A stretch of DNA of 64,000 nucleotides from Actinomycetota bacterium (GTDB lineage Bacteria > Actinomycetota > Geothermincolia > Geothermincolales > RBG-13-55-18). The translations under genes and the position numbers were made by a program. Below the pieces are notes generated by a model, which had not been told where the DNA came from, searched no databases, and saw only the letters and a list, made by a program, of their open reading frames with translations. The stretch covers positions 1 to 64,000 of the forward strand of contig QZKE01000053.1 of NCBI GenBank assembly GCA_003598015.1, written 5' to 3'. This document shows positions 46,768 to 55,713 of the stretch, piece by piece (the stretch's first letter is position 1; each line of letters starts with the position of its first letter).

Positions 46768-47290
46768 CCCCTATTCTATCAACAATCCTGCGCAACCAGC
46801 GCATCTCCCCCCGGTACGCGGATTGTTCGTAATTCAGGATATCCAAGAATATATCATCCACGAGTCCCCTCAGGACATCCCTTTCTTTACGCAATCGCCT
46901 GGCCTGCTTTTCCAGGAAAACCATGCGCGCCTCCAGCGCATCCTTCGCTTCATCCTTTTCGAGACAGGCAATGAAAGCAAGCCCTACCGGCATGTCGAAA
47001 CGCAGGGATTCCTGGCTCGCGCACAGTGAATACACCAAGTCCTTCAGCCTCTCGCGGCCATGTGAGGTAAGGGCATAAACGCGTTTCTCGGGCAGGTTCC
47101 CCTCCTTTTCCGTCCAGGATGTCAGGCATCCTTCATCCTCCAGGCGTGCGAGCGCCTTGTAGACCGCGACTCTGCTCACACGCGTCCATCGCAACATGCC
47201 TCTCTCGTCCATATCCCGCAGAAGGTCATAACCATGCCTCTCCCCCTCCGCGAGCAATCCCAGGACCATGGTCGCCACCCGTGATACCAT
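46751..47290 (-). CDS. PadR-family regulator
   Basis: VLGLLAEGERHGYDLLRDMDERG..., wHTH; overlaps TetR start. Confidence 0.88.
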   Translation of the reverse strand: MVSRVATMVLGLLAEGERHGYDLLRDMDERGMLRWTRVSRVAVYKALARLEDEGCLTSWTEKEGNLPEKRVYALTSHGRERLKDLVYSLCASQESLRFDMPVGLAFIACLEKDEAKDALEARMVFLEKQARRLRKERDVLRGLVDDIFLDILNYEQSAYRGEMRWLRRIVDRIGDEGGA

Positions 47291-47306
47291 GCCACCCACC
47301 TCCTTA

Positions 47307-47338
47307 TAGTTAACTATTATATAATATAATGTTAACTA
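47307..47338. promoter_or_regulatory. Palindrome upstream of padR (candidate autoregulatory operator)
   Basis: TAGTTAAC-N16-GTTAACTA, AT-rich centre. Confidence 0.55.
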
Positions 47339-47386
47339 CTTGAACGTGCGGGCTCATGCGTGCCGCAGGCAGGTTCATGCCACTTC

Positions 47387-47497
47387 GTTCCTATCCGGGG
47401 AGTGCGGGTGGGACTTCCCGGCCGGGCACAGGGCGAAGAGTTACCAGGCTGCCGCCACATCGATATACCGGGTTCCTATCCGGGGAGTGCGGGTGGG
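47387..47497 (+). repeat. Two identical 26-bp direct repeats, 85-bp period
   Basis: GTTCCTATCCGGGGAGTGCGGGTGGG at 47387-47412 and 47472-47497. Confidence 0.95.
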
Positions 47498-47625
47498 CTC
47501 CTGAGCCTCTATCTCACCACCCACCTCTCGCATAAGAACCATCGATCAAAGGCTAATGCTACCGTCTGCGTATTGCTCCCTGCTTCCGGAGCTTCCCGTC
47601 CGGTAATGCGCCCGCGACAGCGGCA

Positions 47626-48258
47626 TCAAGGCGGGGGGACTTCCAGCTTGCCATCGGCGATGCGGATAAGGCGGTTCACGACCTCCCCGCAGAGCATGCG
47701 CAACTCGAAGGCATTAAGATAATCCGTAGCCGATACATCGAACAGAATACGGGCATTGGGCGGGAACTCCTCGTCACCCCGCCAGATGATGAAAAGGAGC
47801 GGGAGGCGCGGGAACGTCTTTATCACCATGCCCAGGTCCCCCTGGTCGACTTCCCTTCCGCCCAATGCTTCGCAAGCTGCCCGCATGCCTGCGAAGTCAT
47901 CTCCAAACCTCCGGCACACCCTCTCCTCCACCGTATCCGCGAAACTCTTGGTATAGAACATGCCGTCTCTCAACTCGCGGTACGGTACCCATTGATTGGC
48001 TAGAGGCGTCGCCCGGGCATTGGCCATATAGAGTATCGCAAGCAGTTTTACCACATAAGTAGCGAGGAATTCCGGAGCCTGGAAGGACAGTTCCGGAAAG
48101 CTGATGCGCATCTCCCATCGCATGAAAGCCAGCTTGAACTCACCGTTTTCATATGGCAGGCCCGATCTCTCGGCTATCTCGTCGGGCCGGCTCTTCATGA
48201 GTATCTGGCTCGGTTCCGCAAAAGGGTCCTGCGGCCTGCCCTGGTCTTTCTCCGTCAT
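47626..48258 (-). CDS. DUF3786 family protein
   Basis: DUF3786-like sequence (ISFPELSFQAPEF..., FPRLPLLFIIWRGDEEFPPNARILFD). Confidence 0.65.
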   Translation of the reverse strand: MTEKDQGRPQDPFAEPSQILMKSRPDEIAERSGLPYENGEFKLAFMRWEMRISFPELSFQAPEFLATYVVKLLAILYMANARATPLANQWVPYRELRDGMFYTKSFADTVEERVCRRFGDDFAGMRAACEALGGREVDQGDLGMVIKTFPRLPLLFIIWRGDEEFPPNARILFDVSATDYLNAFELRMLCGEVVNRLIRIADGKLEVPPP

Positions 48259-48278
48259 ACTCCCTATCCCTCCGGGGA

Positions 48279-48575
48279 TCACCCGGGAAACGCGCCACCG
48301 CCGGCAAATCCGCGGCGGCAGGAGCGGGTCGCGGGCTCGCCCGGCGTCATGGGCGATGCGGGATCCAGCTCGCGCAGATCCACGAACTCTTTCCCCGCCA
48401 TCCTCACATCGCTCAAATGCCTCGCTGCTCCACCCGTCCCGATGCCGTGGTATACAAGGTTCATGCTGTGCCGGGAACCGTGCGGAAATATCGTCTCGCT
48501 CACGCACAGCAGTTTTCCAGCCTGCGCGGCCGGCGCTATTTCCTCGCCCGTATCTCCCGTCAACGCTTCATCCAT
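48279..48575 (-). pseudogene. Possible truncated Nudix hydrolase remnant
   Basis: GKLLCVSETIFPHGSRHSMNLVYHGIG resembles a Nudix C-terminal half; no intact Nudix box upstream, in-frame TAA just 5'. Confidence 0.4.
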
Positions 48576-48628
48576 GCTGCCTCCATGCTTGGTTGCCGCC
48601 GCACGTAAACACTCAGTTTATGGCGATC

Positions 48629-49348
48629 TCAGCGCGATGTACCCACCAATCCCCTGACTTGCGTAGGCACCAGCCGGCCAAGCCGCTCCGCCCATTCCAG
48701 CAAGGTCTCCTCCGGGTATCCCCTTGCGCCGGAGTAGGCGGGGTCAAGGGTATTCTCCGAGCGGAACTGCTGCAGCACGAACACCCTCGCATCCGCCGCC
48801 CTCTCCGCCAGGGACTCCAGATCCTCCAGCCCTACGAGCCCCGGCACCATCGTGCAGCGGAACTCGTGCTCCACGCCGCTGCCTATGATCGCGTCGATGG
48901 ACTCCCCTATGGAGAGCGGGTCCACCGGCCTTCTCGCCACCTCGGGGTATCTCGTCAGGGATGTCTTCAGGTCCATGGCCACGAAATCCAGCAGCCCCCG
49001 TGCCAGCATCTCCGCCAGCAGCCGCGGCCGCGATCCGTTGGTGTCCAGCTTCACCTCCATACCCAGATCCCGCAGCCTCTCGCACAGGTGCGGCAGGTCA
49101 TCGTGGATGGTTGGCTCCCCCCCGGTGATGGACACCCCGTCTATCCATCCCTTCCGCTCGCTCAGGTAGATAGCGAGATCGTCCCAGACGATGGCATCGC
49201 CAATCCCTCCCGCTTCGAGAAGCTCGGGATTATGGCAATACGGGCAACGAAAATTGCACCCGGCAATGAAGATTACGGAACATATCTTGCCCGGCCAGTC
49301 CAGCATACTGGACGGCAGAACGGCCACCATCTTTTCCAGGCAGGACAT
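48629..49348 (-). CDS. nrdG: Anaerobic RNR-activating radical SAM protein
   Basis: AGCNFRCPYCHNPEL, SITGGEPTIH; downstream of nrdD. Confidence 0.9.
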   Translation of the reverse strand: MSCLEKMVAVLPSSMLDWPGKICSVIFIAGCNFRCPYCHNPELLEAGGIGDAIVWDDLAIYLSERKGWIDGVSITGGEPTIHDDLPHLCERLRDLGMEVKLDTNGSRPRLLAEMLARGLLDFVAMDLKTSLTRYPEVARRPVDPLSIGESIDAIIGSGVEHEFRCTMVPGLVGLEDLESLAERAADARVFVLQQFRSENTLDPAYSGARGYPEETLLEWAERLGRLVPTQVRGLVGTSR

Positions 49349-49349
49349 G

Positions 49350-49595
49350 TCAGTTTATGTGCTCGGAGATATCCCCGGGAGTAGGTACGCTACAGCGCCA
49401 TGCAAAGACCTCGCTCCCGCCTTCATCCACCACGACAATGGACGGCGTACACATGACGCTGTAATAGGCTGCCTCCGCCAGACCGTCCGCCTGCTCGACG
49501 TCGTATATCTCCGTTGCGGGGAAACGGCTGGCGACCTCCTTAGCAGCTGGGCACTTTTGACAGTCCTGCTTCACGAAGACCTTCAAATGCTGCAC
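49350..49595 (-). CDS. Glutaredoxin/thioredoxin-fold protein
   Basis: KQDCQKCPAAK, CTPSIVV; between nrdD and nrdG. Confidence 0.8.
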   Translation of the reverse strand: MQHLKVFVKQDCQKCPAAKEVASRFPATEIYDVEQADGLAEAAYYSVMCTPSIVVVDEGGSEVFAWRCSVPTPGDISEHIN

Positions 49596-52380
49596 GGTCC
49601 AGTCCCCCTTCCAAATCCGTCCGTACGCGACCCTTCAGCTCTCCCACCTTCCCCTTGTTCCAGGTAGTAACCTTGGAGAAATAACCAACGATGCGGGTGA
49701 TGCCATAGATGTTTTCCGAATCGCAGTTCGGGCATTTTTCGTGCAGGCCGCGGTAGGTACGCCTGCAGTCGTTGCACACCGTGAACTCGGGGGAGAACGC
49801 GATCTGTGACGACTGGGTGTTGCGGAAGGTCTTGATCACGAAATTCCTGATGGATTCCGGATCCGGCTGGTTCTCCCCCAGCCAGACATGGCATATGGCA
49901 CCCGCCTCGATGAGGGGGTGAAAGAGGCTCTGTTTCTGTACCCTCTCTATATAGTCGATATCCGCCTCGACGTTGAGGTGCACGCTGTTGGTATAATAGA
50001 ACTCGCTGTTTTCCAGGTCGCCCTTGAGCACCAGCGCCGCCTGATTGGGATAGTACTTCGTATCCAGCTTGGCCAGGCGATAGCCGCTGGATTCCGCGGG
50101 TGATTCCTCCAGCACCAGGTTGATCCCATACTGCTCGGACAGGCGTTTGCAGGTAAGGTTCATGTTGGCGACCACCTTGAGGCCGAACTTCAGAGCCTCC
50201 TGGGACTGGTGAAGCTCCATTCCGGTATGGTACTGCACCATCTCGTTGAGTCCGAGCAGACCCGCCAGATAGGTGAGCCTTTCCAGCCTCAAATAGGGCT
50301 CACCGTCCTTGGCGTCGCAGAGCACGGAGAGCGGTCCGCCCACGCCCTGTTCGAGCAAGCTGGCGATGAACTGTTTCTTCTGCATGTGTGCCTTCGCCAC
50401 CATCTGCAGGGCGTTTTCCAGTTCGTGGAAGAGGACCTCGTTGGAGCCGTTGGCTTTGTAGGCGATGCGCGGCAGGTTGATGGTGATATTCTGCAGCGCC
50501 GAGAAACGCATCCTCTCCGGCGTCATCACCTCCTGCAGGTCCTGCTCCTTGAGCTTAAGTTTCAACCTGCAGCATTGCGAGACGGTTATCTCGTCGCCGC
50601 GGTCGAACACGAAATAGGTTATGCCCTGCCGCGACGCCACCTTGCAGGCCAGGTCCAGGAACTCCTCGTGTCCCTCGGTACGGAAGAAGTCCTCGTTTAT
50701 ATGGAGCAGGGGCTTGGGAAAGACGAAGGTCTTTCCCATGGCGTCGCCTTCCATGTACACCTCGAATAGCGCCTTGAGGAATTCCTGCGCTTCCCTCTGG
50801 TAATCTTTATAAGTCTTTCCGGTGTACACTCCCCCCGGACCGATCGCCGGGGCGTCCCGGAAATGTCGCGGGATGTTCCAGTAGAGGTTGAAATCGGTGA
50901 AAACGACCTGGCTCCCCCTTGCCCCCGCCAGTTGGTTGAACTCGTAGATGAGCATCTGCGCGAGCTGCCTGATGCGATCGTAGTCCACTCCGACGAGGTA
51001 GGGCGCGAAGAACATGTTCACTGCCTCCCAGCCGATGGCGCCCGCATAATGTGATTGCAGGGTCGAGGCCATCTTCACCATGTGGCCGATGAGTACCTCG
51101 GGGTGCTTTGCCGGACTCGAGGTGCTGGTGATATTCGGCAGCGAGATGCCGTATTTCTTTATATAGTCCAGGCTGTGCCCCCCGCAGTTATGTGAATATA
51201 TGCCGTTGGCGATAAGGGTGCCGCTCTCCGTGGTGACGTCGTATATGTAGACATCCAGCACCTCTACGGGCTCCGCCATGACCACCTGTGCACGATGCGC
51301 CGCCGGGGATGATGCCCCCTTTCTCCTCTCGCGGCTGCGGCGCGCGCGCGCTCCGGATGACGCCTGCGATGCCTGGGACACGAGCTCCTGCAGCCTCTGG
51401 TGGGCTACAAACACGTCCTCGGCGTTGAAGCGCAGTTTGAAGGAGGTGGCGTTGGCCTCGAGCAGGTGGGTGATGTTCACCTCCTCGAGTCCGCGTAACT
51501 TCCCTTCCTCTACGTCGAGAGTCTCCAGCTCCTCACCCACCCGCACCAGCGAGGCGGGTTTGATGTCATCTGCTGTTATCACCGGGTGGTCGTGGGTCAC
51601 CACGCAGTATCTGCCGTCGGAGGTCGCCAGGAATACCATCCCTTTCCCCAGGCGGTCCTTCTTCACCACCCTCTTGATCTCCGTCCAGTTCCCTCCGCGG
51701 TCAAGCATCTCCAGCGCAGCGGGGTACTTCACCCGCACCGTCGGCTCAGGCCTGTTCTCACCCGGGAGGAGGTGATAGAGCTGCTCCATGGTGGTCGTAA
51801 AGACCAGGTGCGCTCCCTTGACCCTCCAGTGCACCACCGTATCCCCGAGGTAGGAGTAAGGACGGATGATGAAACCCAGGTCATGGAGGTGTATGTCTCC
51901 CACCATGTGAGCGCGGGCGATATCGTCGGAGAAGACGTTGCGCAGGGCGAACTCCTTCAGGATGGCCTCCGCCAGGGTCAGGTTGATCGATTCCGGATTG
52001 TGGGTGGTATTCGAGTTCTCCTTGTTCGCGCTGGTGATGATCTGCTCCACGTCATACATGGGCAGGCCGACATGCGAATGCTTCTTGTGCATGGTGCCCA
52101 GTCCGCGCTCCAGGAGTTCCAGGTCCACGAGCTCGCGGATTATCGAGGTGGTCACGGTGTTCATGCGCCCCTGGATTATCCGTTCCTCAACCCTGTCGGC
52201 TATCTCCTGGGCCAGATCCGGGCTGGCCTCCGTCTCCAGGACGAGCGAGTTGACTATCTTGCTCTTTTCCCAGAGGTTTATCTCCTCTTTGGAAGACGTG
52301 CTCACGAGAAGCGCTATGTCGGTGGCGTCTTCCGCCCTCTCCTTCCTTTTCAATACCCTTATATTGCTGGCAGCCGACAC
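49540..52380 (-). CDS. nrdD: Anaerobic ribonucleoside-triphosphate reductase with in-frame intein
   Basis: CGGHSLDYIKKYG, C-terminal zinc ribbon CNDC...CPNC and glycyl-radical region RIVGYFSK. Confidence 0.95.
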   Translation of the reverse strand: MSAASNIRVLKRKERAEDATDIALLVSTSSKEEINLWEKSKIVNSLVLETEASPDLAQEIADRVEERIIQGRMNTVTTSIIRELVDLELLERGLGTMHKKHSHVGLPMYDVEQIITSANKENSNTTHNPESINLTLAEAILKEFALRNVFSDDIARAHMVGDIHLHDLGFIIRPYSYLGDTVVHWRVKGAHLVFTTTMEQLYHLLPGENRPEPTVRVKYPAALEMLDRGGNWTEIKRVVKKDRLGKGMVFLATSDGRYCVVTHDHPVITADDIKPASLVRVGEELETLDVEEGKLRGLEEVNITHLLEANATSFKLRFNAEDVFVAHQRLQELVSQASQASSGARARRSRERRKGASSPAAHRAQVVMAEPVEVLDVYIYDVTTESGTLIANGIYSHNCGGHSLDYIKKYGISLPNITSTSSPAKHPEVLIGHMVKMASTLQSHYAGAIGWEAVNMFFAPYLVGVDYDRIRQLAQMLIYEFNQLAGARGSQVVFTDFNLYWNIPRHFRDAPAIGPGGVYTGKTYKDYQREAQEFLKALFEVYMEGDAMGKTFVFPKPLLHINEDFFRTEGHEEFLDLACKVASRQGITYFVFDRGDEITVSQCCRLKLKLKEQDLQEVMTPERMRFSALQNITINLPRIAYKANGSNEVLFHELENALQMVAKAHMQKKQFIASLLEQGVGGPLSVLCDAKDGEPYLRLERLTYLAGLLGLNEMVQYHTGMELHQSQEALKFGLKVVANMNLTCKRLSEQYGINLVLEESPAESSGYRLAKLDTKYYPNQAALVLKGDLENSEFYYTNSVHLNVEADIDYIERVQKQSLFHPLIEAGAICHVWLGENQPDPESIRNFVIKTFRNTQSSQIAFSPEFTVCNDCRRTYRGLHEKCPNCDSENIYGITRIVGYFSKVTTWNKGKVGELKGRVRTDLEGGLDRAAFEGLREAGLSKVPSC
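51187..51855 (-). mobile_element. Mini-intein in NrdD (223 aa)
   Basis: Starts SYLGDTVV after extein RPY; block B THDHP; ends ANGIYSHN before Cys+1 (CGGHSLDY); no LAGLIDADG endonuclease. Confidence 0.88.
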
Positions 52381-52410
52381 GTTGTTCCCCCCTCTCCCTT
52401 GCGAAACAGC

Positions 52411-52875
52411 CTAGGCGTCTTCTTTCTTCTCTAACAGCTGTCCCAGCTCGCTCTGGAATTCGGTAATATCTTTGAAGTCCTTGTAGACCGATGCGAATCT
52501 GAGGTAGGCGACCTCGTCTACCCCCTTCAGTTTCTTGAGTACGGCCATACCGATCTGGCTGGCGGGTATCTCTTTCTTCCCCTCTGCCCTGAGCTCTGCC
52601 TCGATCTCTCTGGTCAGGTCCTCTACCTGCTGGCTGGTAACCGGCCTCTTCTCAAAGGCCTTGCGCAGTCCAAGAAGTATCTTCTCCCGCTTGTACGGTT
52701 CCTTGTCTCCGTTTCTCTTGATCACCGTTACCGGGAACTGCTCGAACCTCTCGAAGGTCGTGAACCTTCTTCTGCAGCCCTTGCATTCCCTCCTGCGTCT
52801 GATAACCTGCCCGTTTTCCGCGCTTCGCGAGTCAATCACTTTGCTGTCCGGGTTTCCGCAAAAGGGGCATCTCAT
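52411..52875 (-). CDS. nrdR: Transcriptional repressor NrdR
   Basis: MRCPFCGNPDSKVIDSRSAENGQVIRRRRECKGCRRRFTTFE. Confidence 0.97.
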   Translation of the reverse strand: MRCPFCGNPDSKVIDSRSAENGQVIRRRRECKGCRRRFTTFERFEQFPVTVIKRNGDKEPYKREKILLGLRKAFEKRPVTSQQVEDLTREIEAELRAEGKKEIPASQIGMAVLKKLKGVDEVAYLRFASVYKDFKDITEFQSELGQLLEKKEDA

Positions 52876-52900
52876 CATGTATCCCCTCCCCAAACAGTAT

Positions 52901-52955
52901 ATCCCATATATTGTGCTTTACATGGACTATAAAACACTAAATGTTGAGTTGTCAA
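52901..52955 (-). promoter_or_regulatory. nrdR promoter with two NrdR boxes
   Basis: TTGACA-N17-TTATAG on minus; boxes at 52934-52949 and 52901-52916, 33 bp centre to centre, near-match to acaCwAtATaTwGtgt. Confidence 0.75.
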
Positions 52956-53076
52956 GGGTTTTTGCGAAAATACTACCATTTTTTAACTATCTTTTTACCT
53001 TATGTTTACACTTCAAGGCTAAACCTTTTATCAACATTAACTTTAGGGTTTATTCTTTGAGTACTGCTTAAGAGAA

Positions 53077-53754
53077 TCACAGATAACCCTCCCACATCGG
53101 TATAGAGATCTCCAAAACGACCCTATCCCCGTCTACGCTGGCCAGATCGATGCAAGATCTCATGGGGAGACCGTAGAAAAGTATTGTCTCGACCTGATAT
53201 AGATCGTTTGCGGATGAACCTTCAGCTGTCGTAGATACCGCGACGGGCACGAAGGAAAGGGTGTCCTCATCGATGACCTTGACCTTGTATTGAACTTTTT
53301 CACCATCGCTCAGCATATATAACCTCTCATCCTCCACGAAAAACCCTTCATCCGGCATGCCGAGTGCCTGGTTGATATCTCCGATAGCGAGGGAGATAGA
53401 CGACTTCAGGCGGGAGATGTCTCTTATCTCCAGCTTGCCGGAGAGAAGCGAGGGCATATTAAGCTCGACGTCGTACAGGTTCACGCGGCCCGCATAGGGT
53501 ATCTGCGCAGCTGCCCCCTCTTCTACCCCGTACTGCAGTTCTCCCTCCCAGGTGAGCTGCAGCTCGCCCAGGTGGTTTCTGGCCAGGCTGATGAGGTAGG
53601 GAAAGGAGTTGATGCTCACCTCCAAACCGGAGGGTAGCCCGTATTGCGAGCTCAGGGCCCTCTCCATGCCATGCTGGCTCAACAACGTTATCCCCACCTC
53701 CGCGGCGAGGAGAAGGGCCAGCAGCACTATCACTCCGAAAAGTATCTTGCGCAC
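53077..53754 (-). CDS. DUF2993 (LmeA-like) protein
   Basis: N-terminal TM, GLEVSINSFPYLISLARNHLGELQL. Confidence 0.75.
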   Translation of the reverse strand: MRKILFGVIVLLALLLAAEVGITLLSQHGMERALSSQYGLPSGLEVSINSFPYLISLARNHLGELQLTWEGELQYGVEEGAAAQIPYAGRVNLYDVELNMPSLLSGKLEIRDISRLKSSISLAIGDINQALGMPDEGFFVEDERLYMLSDGEKVQYKVKVIDEDTLSFVPVAVSTTAEGSSANDLYQVETILFYGLPMRSCIDLASVDGDRVVLEISIPMWEGYL

Positions 53755-53937
53755 GGATATCCCTCCTCATCGGGTAATGCAATTCTATCCGGGGATAATG
53801 ACATCGGGCGGGATACGGCATGACGTATTGTATGAAGCGGCCCATACGGTCCGGCGGCGCGCCGTATGCGTCTGCACGATCAATGCGCGAAGAACGAAGG
53901 GCTGGACTCTGGAGCGGATTACGAAGAGTTGGCCCCG

Positions 53938-54975
53938 CTATTTCAGGAGGAAATCACGGTATAACGATTCCTCCGTCTCCTCCTTCAGCCGCCGGGTCAT
54001 GAGCTTCTCGACCATTTCCGCGGGTGATGCTGCCTCATCCAGAACGGCCTTGACGCCTTTCGCTATGGGAATTTCGACATCCAATCCGCGCGCGATCTCC
54101 ACCACTGCACGCGTGGCGAATACGCCCTCCACCACCATCCTGGTCTCCTCGAGAACCGCCGCGGGAGAGCCGCCCGCTCCCAGCCTCTCGCCAAAACCGC
54201 GGTTGCGGGAATGCCTGCTGATACAGGTGACGATAAGGTCCCCCATCCCGCTCAGCCCCGAGAAGGTGATGGGATTAGCCCCCAGGGCGCTGCCGAAACG
54301 CGCCATCTCCGCGAGCCCGCGGGTTATCAGGCTGGCCTTCGTATTATCTCCCAGGCCCAGCCCATCGAGCATTCCGGCTGCCAGGGCGATAACGTTCTTG
54401 TAGGCGCCCCCCACCTCCACCCCGATGACATCGCTGTTGGTATAGATGCGGAAATAGGACGAGCTGAAGGAGGCCTGCAGGTCGCGGGATAGCGCGGGAT
54501 CGCCGCATGCGATGACGGTGGCGCTGGGTATCCCCCTTGCCACTTCCTCCGCATGGTTGGGGCCGGAGAGTACCGCCACCCCGGTAGCGGCATCCCTTTT
54601 CAACTCCTCGGAGATGGTCTCGGACAGCCGTCGGTTCGTCCCGTAATCGAAGCCCTTGGCGAGATTGAGAATGGCGGTCTCGCGCGGGATATATCCGGCC
54701 GCTTCACGCGCTACTTCCCGGGTCCAGCGAGAGGGGACGGCCATCACTACGACCTGCTTCTCGCGCAGGGCCCGCGAGAGTTCAGCGCATGCTTCTATAC
54801 CCGATGGGAGTTGTATGTCCTTGAGAAAGAGGGGATTTCTCCCCTCGCCGTTTATGCCCTCCGCCACTTCCGGTTCCCTGGCCCATATGCCGACCTGGTG
54901 GCCCGACAGCGCCAGGTGTGCGGCCATCGCCGTTCCCCAACTGCCCGCGCCGACTACGCCCACCTTCATCTTCAT
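53938..54975 (-). CDS. gpsA: Glycerol-3-phosphate dehydrogenase (NAD(P)+)
   Basis: VGVVGAGSWGTAMAAHLA, SGPNHAEEVARGIPSA. Confidence 0.95.
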   Translation of the reverse strand: MKMKVGVVGAGSWGTAMAAHLALSGHQVGIWAREPEVAEGINGEGRNPLFLKDIQLPSGIEACAELSRALREKQVVVMAVPSRWTREVAREAAGYIPRETAILNLAKGFDYGTNRRLSETISEELKRDAATGVAVLSGPNHAEEVARGIPSATVIACGDPALSRDLQASFSSSYFRIYTNSDVIGVEVGGAYKNVIALAAGMLDGLGLGDNTKASLITRGLAEMARFGSALGANPITFSGLSGMGDLIVTCISRHSRNRGFGERLGAGGSPAAVLEETRMVVEGVFATRAVVEIARGLDVEIPIAKGVKAVLDEAASPAEMVEKLMTRRLKEETEESLYRDFLLK

Positions 54976-55604
54976 ACTCCCTCGGGAGCCGCCTTCCGCG
55001 ACTTTATCTTCGGCTCCTCGCCTTTCATCAGGCGCTTGATGTTCTCCCTGTGTTTGTAGATGGCGAAGACGCAGGTCAGTATGGCGATGATAATATACGC
55101 CCAGTAGTCCCGCATGTCTCCCCACAGAAATACCAATGCGGCAACGGGGAAAGCCACCGCAGCCGCGATGGAGCCCACGGACATGATCCGTGTGACCAGG
55201 ACCAGCAGCACGAAGACTCCGATCACCACCACTATCACCTGCCAGGGGTAGGCGGCTATGATCACTCCGCCGCTCGTTGCGATTCCTTTCCCCCCTTTGA
55301 AACCCAGGAAAACGCTCCAGTTATGTCCGATAATGGATGCCATACCGGCCACGAGCGACAGGGTGGGGCCCAATCCCAGGGCTCTCCCGATGGCCACCGC
55401 GGCGATCCCTTTCGCCATGTCCAGGAGCATGACGGCGATGAAGGGCTGCACCCCGAAGTTGCGCAATACATTGGTGGCTCCGATATTGCCCGAACCGAGC
55501 TTGCGCAGGTCCTGTTTGAAGAGGAGTTTGGAGACCACCAACCCGAATGGTATGGAGCCGATGACGTAGCTGGCGAGTATCCATGCAGCAGCCTTGAGGG
55601 CCAA
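54972..55604 (-). CDS. plsY: Acyl-phosphate glycerol-3-phosphate acyltransferase
   Basis: GSIPFGLV, GSGNIGATNVLRN, GGKGIATS. Confidence 0.95.
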   Translation of the reverse strand: MALKAAAWILASYVIGSIPFGLVVSKLLFKQDLRKLGSGNIGATNVLRNFGVQPFIAVMLLDMAKGIAAVAIGRALGLGPTLSLVAGMASIIGHNWSVFLGFKGGKGIATSGGVIIAAYPWQVIVVVIGVFVLLVLVTRIMSVGSIAAAVAFPVAALVFLWGDMRDYWAYIIIAILTCVFAIYKHRENIKRLMKGEEPKIKSRKAAPEGV

Positions 55605-55713
55605 ATCCCGACCACCTTTCCACTACAGGCGGCGCTTCCCCGCTCCAACTGGATCTCGTTGAATATAACACATCCGCGTGCGCCGGGGTTTCACGCTCAC
55701 GGTTGCGCCGGCA

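Noticed and set aside
47387-47497. CRISPR array
   Set aside because: Only two repeat copies, no cas genes, and the same motif occurs singly in two gene leaders
49540-52380. NrdD insertion as simply a longer ATP-cone or lineage-specific domain
   Set aside because: The insert has Hint-type blocks and a C-terminal His-Asn before Cys+1; the intein explanation fits better
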